A stretch of DNA of 64,000 nt from JAFAGX01 sp035623255 (GTDB lineage: Bacteria; Acidobacteriota; Terriglobia; Terriglobales; Acidobacteriaceae), in NCBI GenBank assembly GCA_035623255.1, contig DASPTU010000054.1:1-64000 (forward strand). The letters are read 5' to 3'. Both the position numbers and the translations under genes were made by a program. Shown in pieces: positions 63,424 through 64,000 of this stretch (positions are counted from its first letter, which is position 1; each line of letters starts with the position of its first letter). Below the pieces are notes generated by a model that was not told the origin of the DNA, made no database searches, and saw nothing but the letters and a program-made list of their open reading frames with translations.

Positions 63424-64000
63424 CTATCTTGCAACGTGCCGCTCCCCGGCATCTGAGTCACAAAATGCCCGCAGGTAATGAGCTTCTGCGATAGCGGATC
63501 TTCGCGCAAAGCGTTTGGAGATGTTGTGTATTTGGCGGTGTCCATCGACTTTTGCGGACACGAGCTGGTCGCTCCATTGCTGAACCAGGTCAAAAGCGCG
63601 ATGAAGCAACTGCGCTGCATTACGATCGCTATCAGTCGAGGCCGCGGCATCCGCCAACTGCAGGCTTTGTGACGCGTGATCGCGATAGCCGTTGACCCAC
63701 TCGTCGGTGACTCCGTAGCTACCCCGAATTGCTGCCGCCAAGGTTGTGGCCCACTCCCGCAGGCGGGCGATTTCCTCGATGCCTGCCTTCATAAATTCCT
63801 GTGACAGCGCGGCGCTATTCGATGGCCGCAAAGCAGCCGTAGGCTCGGCAGTGCCGGCGCTTCTCGTGTCGCTCGCCGACGCGGGAAGCTTCAGGACGAT
63901 GCCGGGCCCGCTGAAACTCGCCGAACCTTTGCCGATGTTGGCTAGGGCCGAAACATCAACGACCAACCGGCCATTTTGCTCAATCACCTCGGCTTCCCCG
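63424..64000 (-). CDS. hypothetical protein, N terminus outside window
   Basis: The frame stays open to the right edge, so only the C-terminal ~190 residues are seen. LVVDVSALANIGKGSASFSG, then LSQEFMKAGIEEIARLREWA and a helical region, ending RAFCDSDAGERHVAR. Possibly a phasin-like or helical-bundle protein; not recognised. A small hairpin TAGCAC / GTGCTA overlaps its stop. Confidence 0.55.
   Translation of the reverse strand, partial: GEAEVIEQNGRLVVDVSALANIGKGSASFSGPGIVLKLPASASDTRSAGTAEPTAALRPSNSAALSQEFMKAGIEEIARLREWATTLAAAIRGSYGVTDEWVNGYRDHASQSLQLADAAASTDSDRNAAQLLHRAFDLVQQWSDQLVSAKVDGHRQIHNISKRFARRSAIAEAHYLRAFCDSDAGERHVAR

Noticed and set aside
1..64000. CRISPR arrays, tRNA/rRNA genes, insertion sequences, prophage
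   Set aside because: No regularly spaced repeats, cloverleaf-like genes, transposase/integrase motifs or phage structural genes were seen when reading both strands; an automated scan was not possible.

Overview
The window looks like chromosomal DNA of a soil-type Acidobacteriota (Terriglobia / Koribacter-like). This rests on content, not on a database search: moderate GC, giant PEGA-domain Ser/Thr kinases, multihaem cytochromes, Carb-regulatory-domain outer-membrane proteins, PQQ/lectin and IPT/TIG secreted proteins, and several small Zn-ribbon and Fis-like orphans that I associate with this phylum. I saw no tRNA, rRNA, CRISPR array, transposase or phage gene.

Layout. (1) 1-8985: an electron-transfer cluster. 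It holds a four-cluster ferredoxin-type subunit (5' end outside the window), a b-type-like membrane protein, a membrane-anchored decahaem cytochrome, and on the opposite strand a 1276-aa multihaem cytochrome joined to an LVIVD beta-propeller plus an outer-membrane barrel. Together they resemble a cytoplasm-to-surface electron conduit. (2) 9141-17403: a K+ channel, a 1773-aa Ser/Thr kinase with PEGA repeats, and a soluble transhydrogenase. (3) 17520-22715: three CsgG-like paralogues in tandem followed by a second Ser/Thr kinase. (4) 22879-25644: two small secreted proteins and a coiled-coil porin. (5) 25831-32085: a sulfur block (ssuC, ssuB, ssuA, cysQ, TauE/SafE exporter, sat-cysC) with inverted/direct repeats upstream of ssuA and sat. 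(6) 32481-35169: small orphan genes and decaying genes, including a shattered DUF2779-like nuclease gene. (7) 35225-39414: nucleotide-sugar genes (UDP-xylose synthase, UDP-glucose dehydrogenase, WecB epimerase) with a cysteine-free Rrf2 regulator. (8) 40067-48672: a patchwork of secreted, pilin-like, DNA-binding, PilZ, VOC, cytochrome c, Mth938 and radical-SAM genes with structured intergenic DNA. (9) 48776-55612: HAF-repeat protein, a large PQQ/lectin secreted protein, a Zn-ribbon protein and a patatin. (10) 55864-64000: a giant pyruvate:ferredoxin oxidoreductase, small orphans, one frameshifted gene, a membrane protein and an edge-truncated gene.

Strongest hunt results: the putative electron conduit; a ~70-bp promoter element shared at about 79% identity between the PFOR gene and a Zn-ribbon gene 6.7 kb away; the perfect 10-bp inverted repeat over the -35 box of ssuA, with a likely CymR-type Rrf2 regulator nearby; the decayed-gene island at 33.4-35.2 kb; and a structured, terminator-flanked intergenic element at 44.01-44.16 kb.
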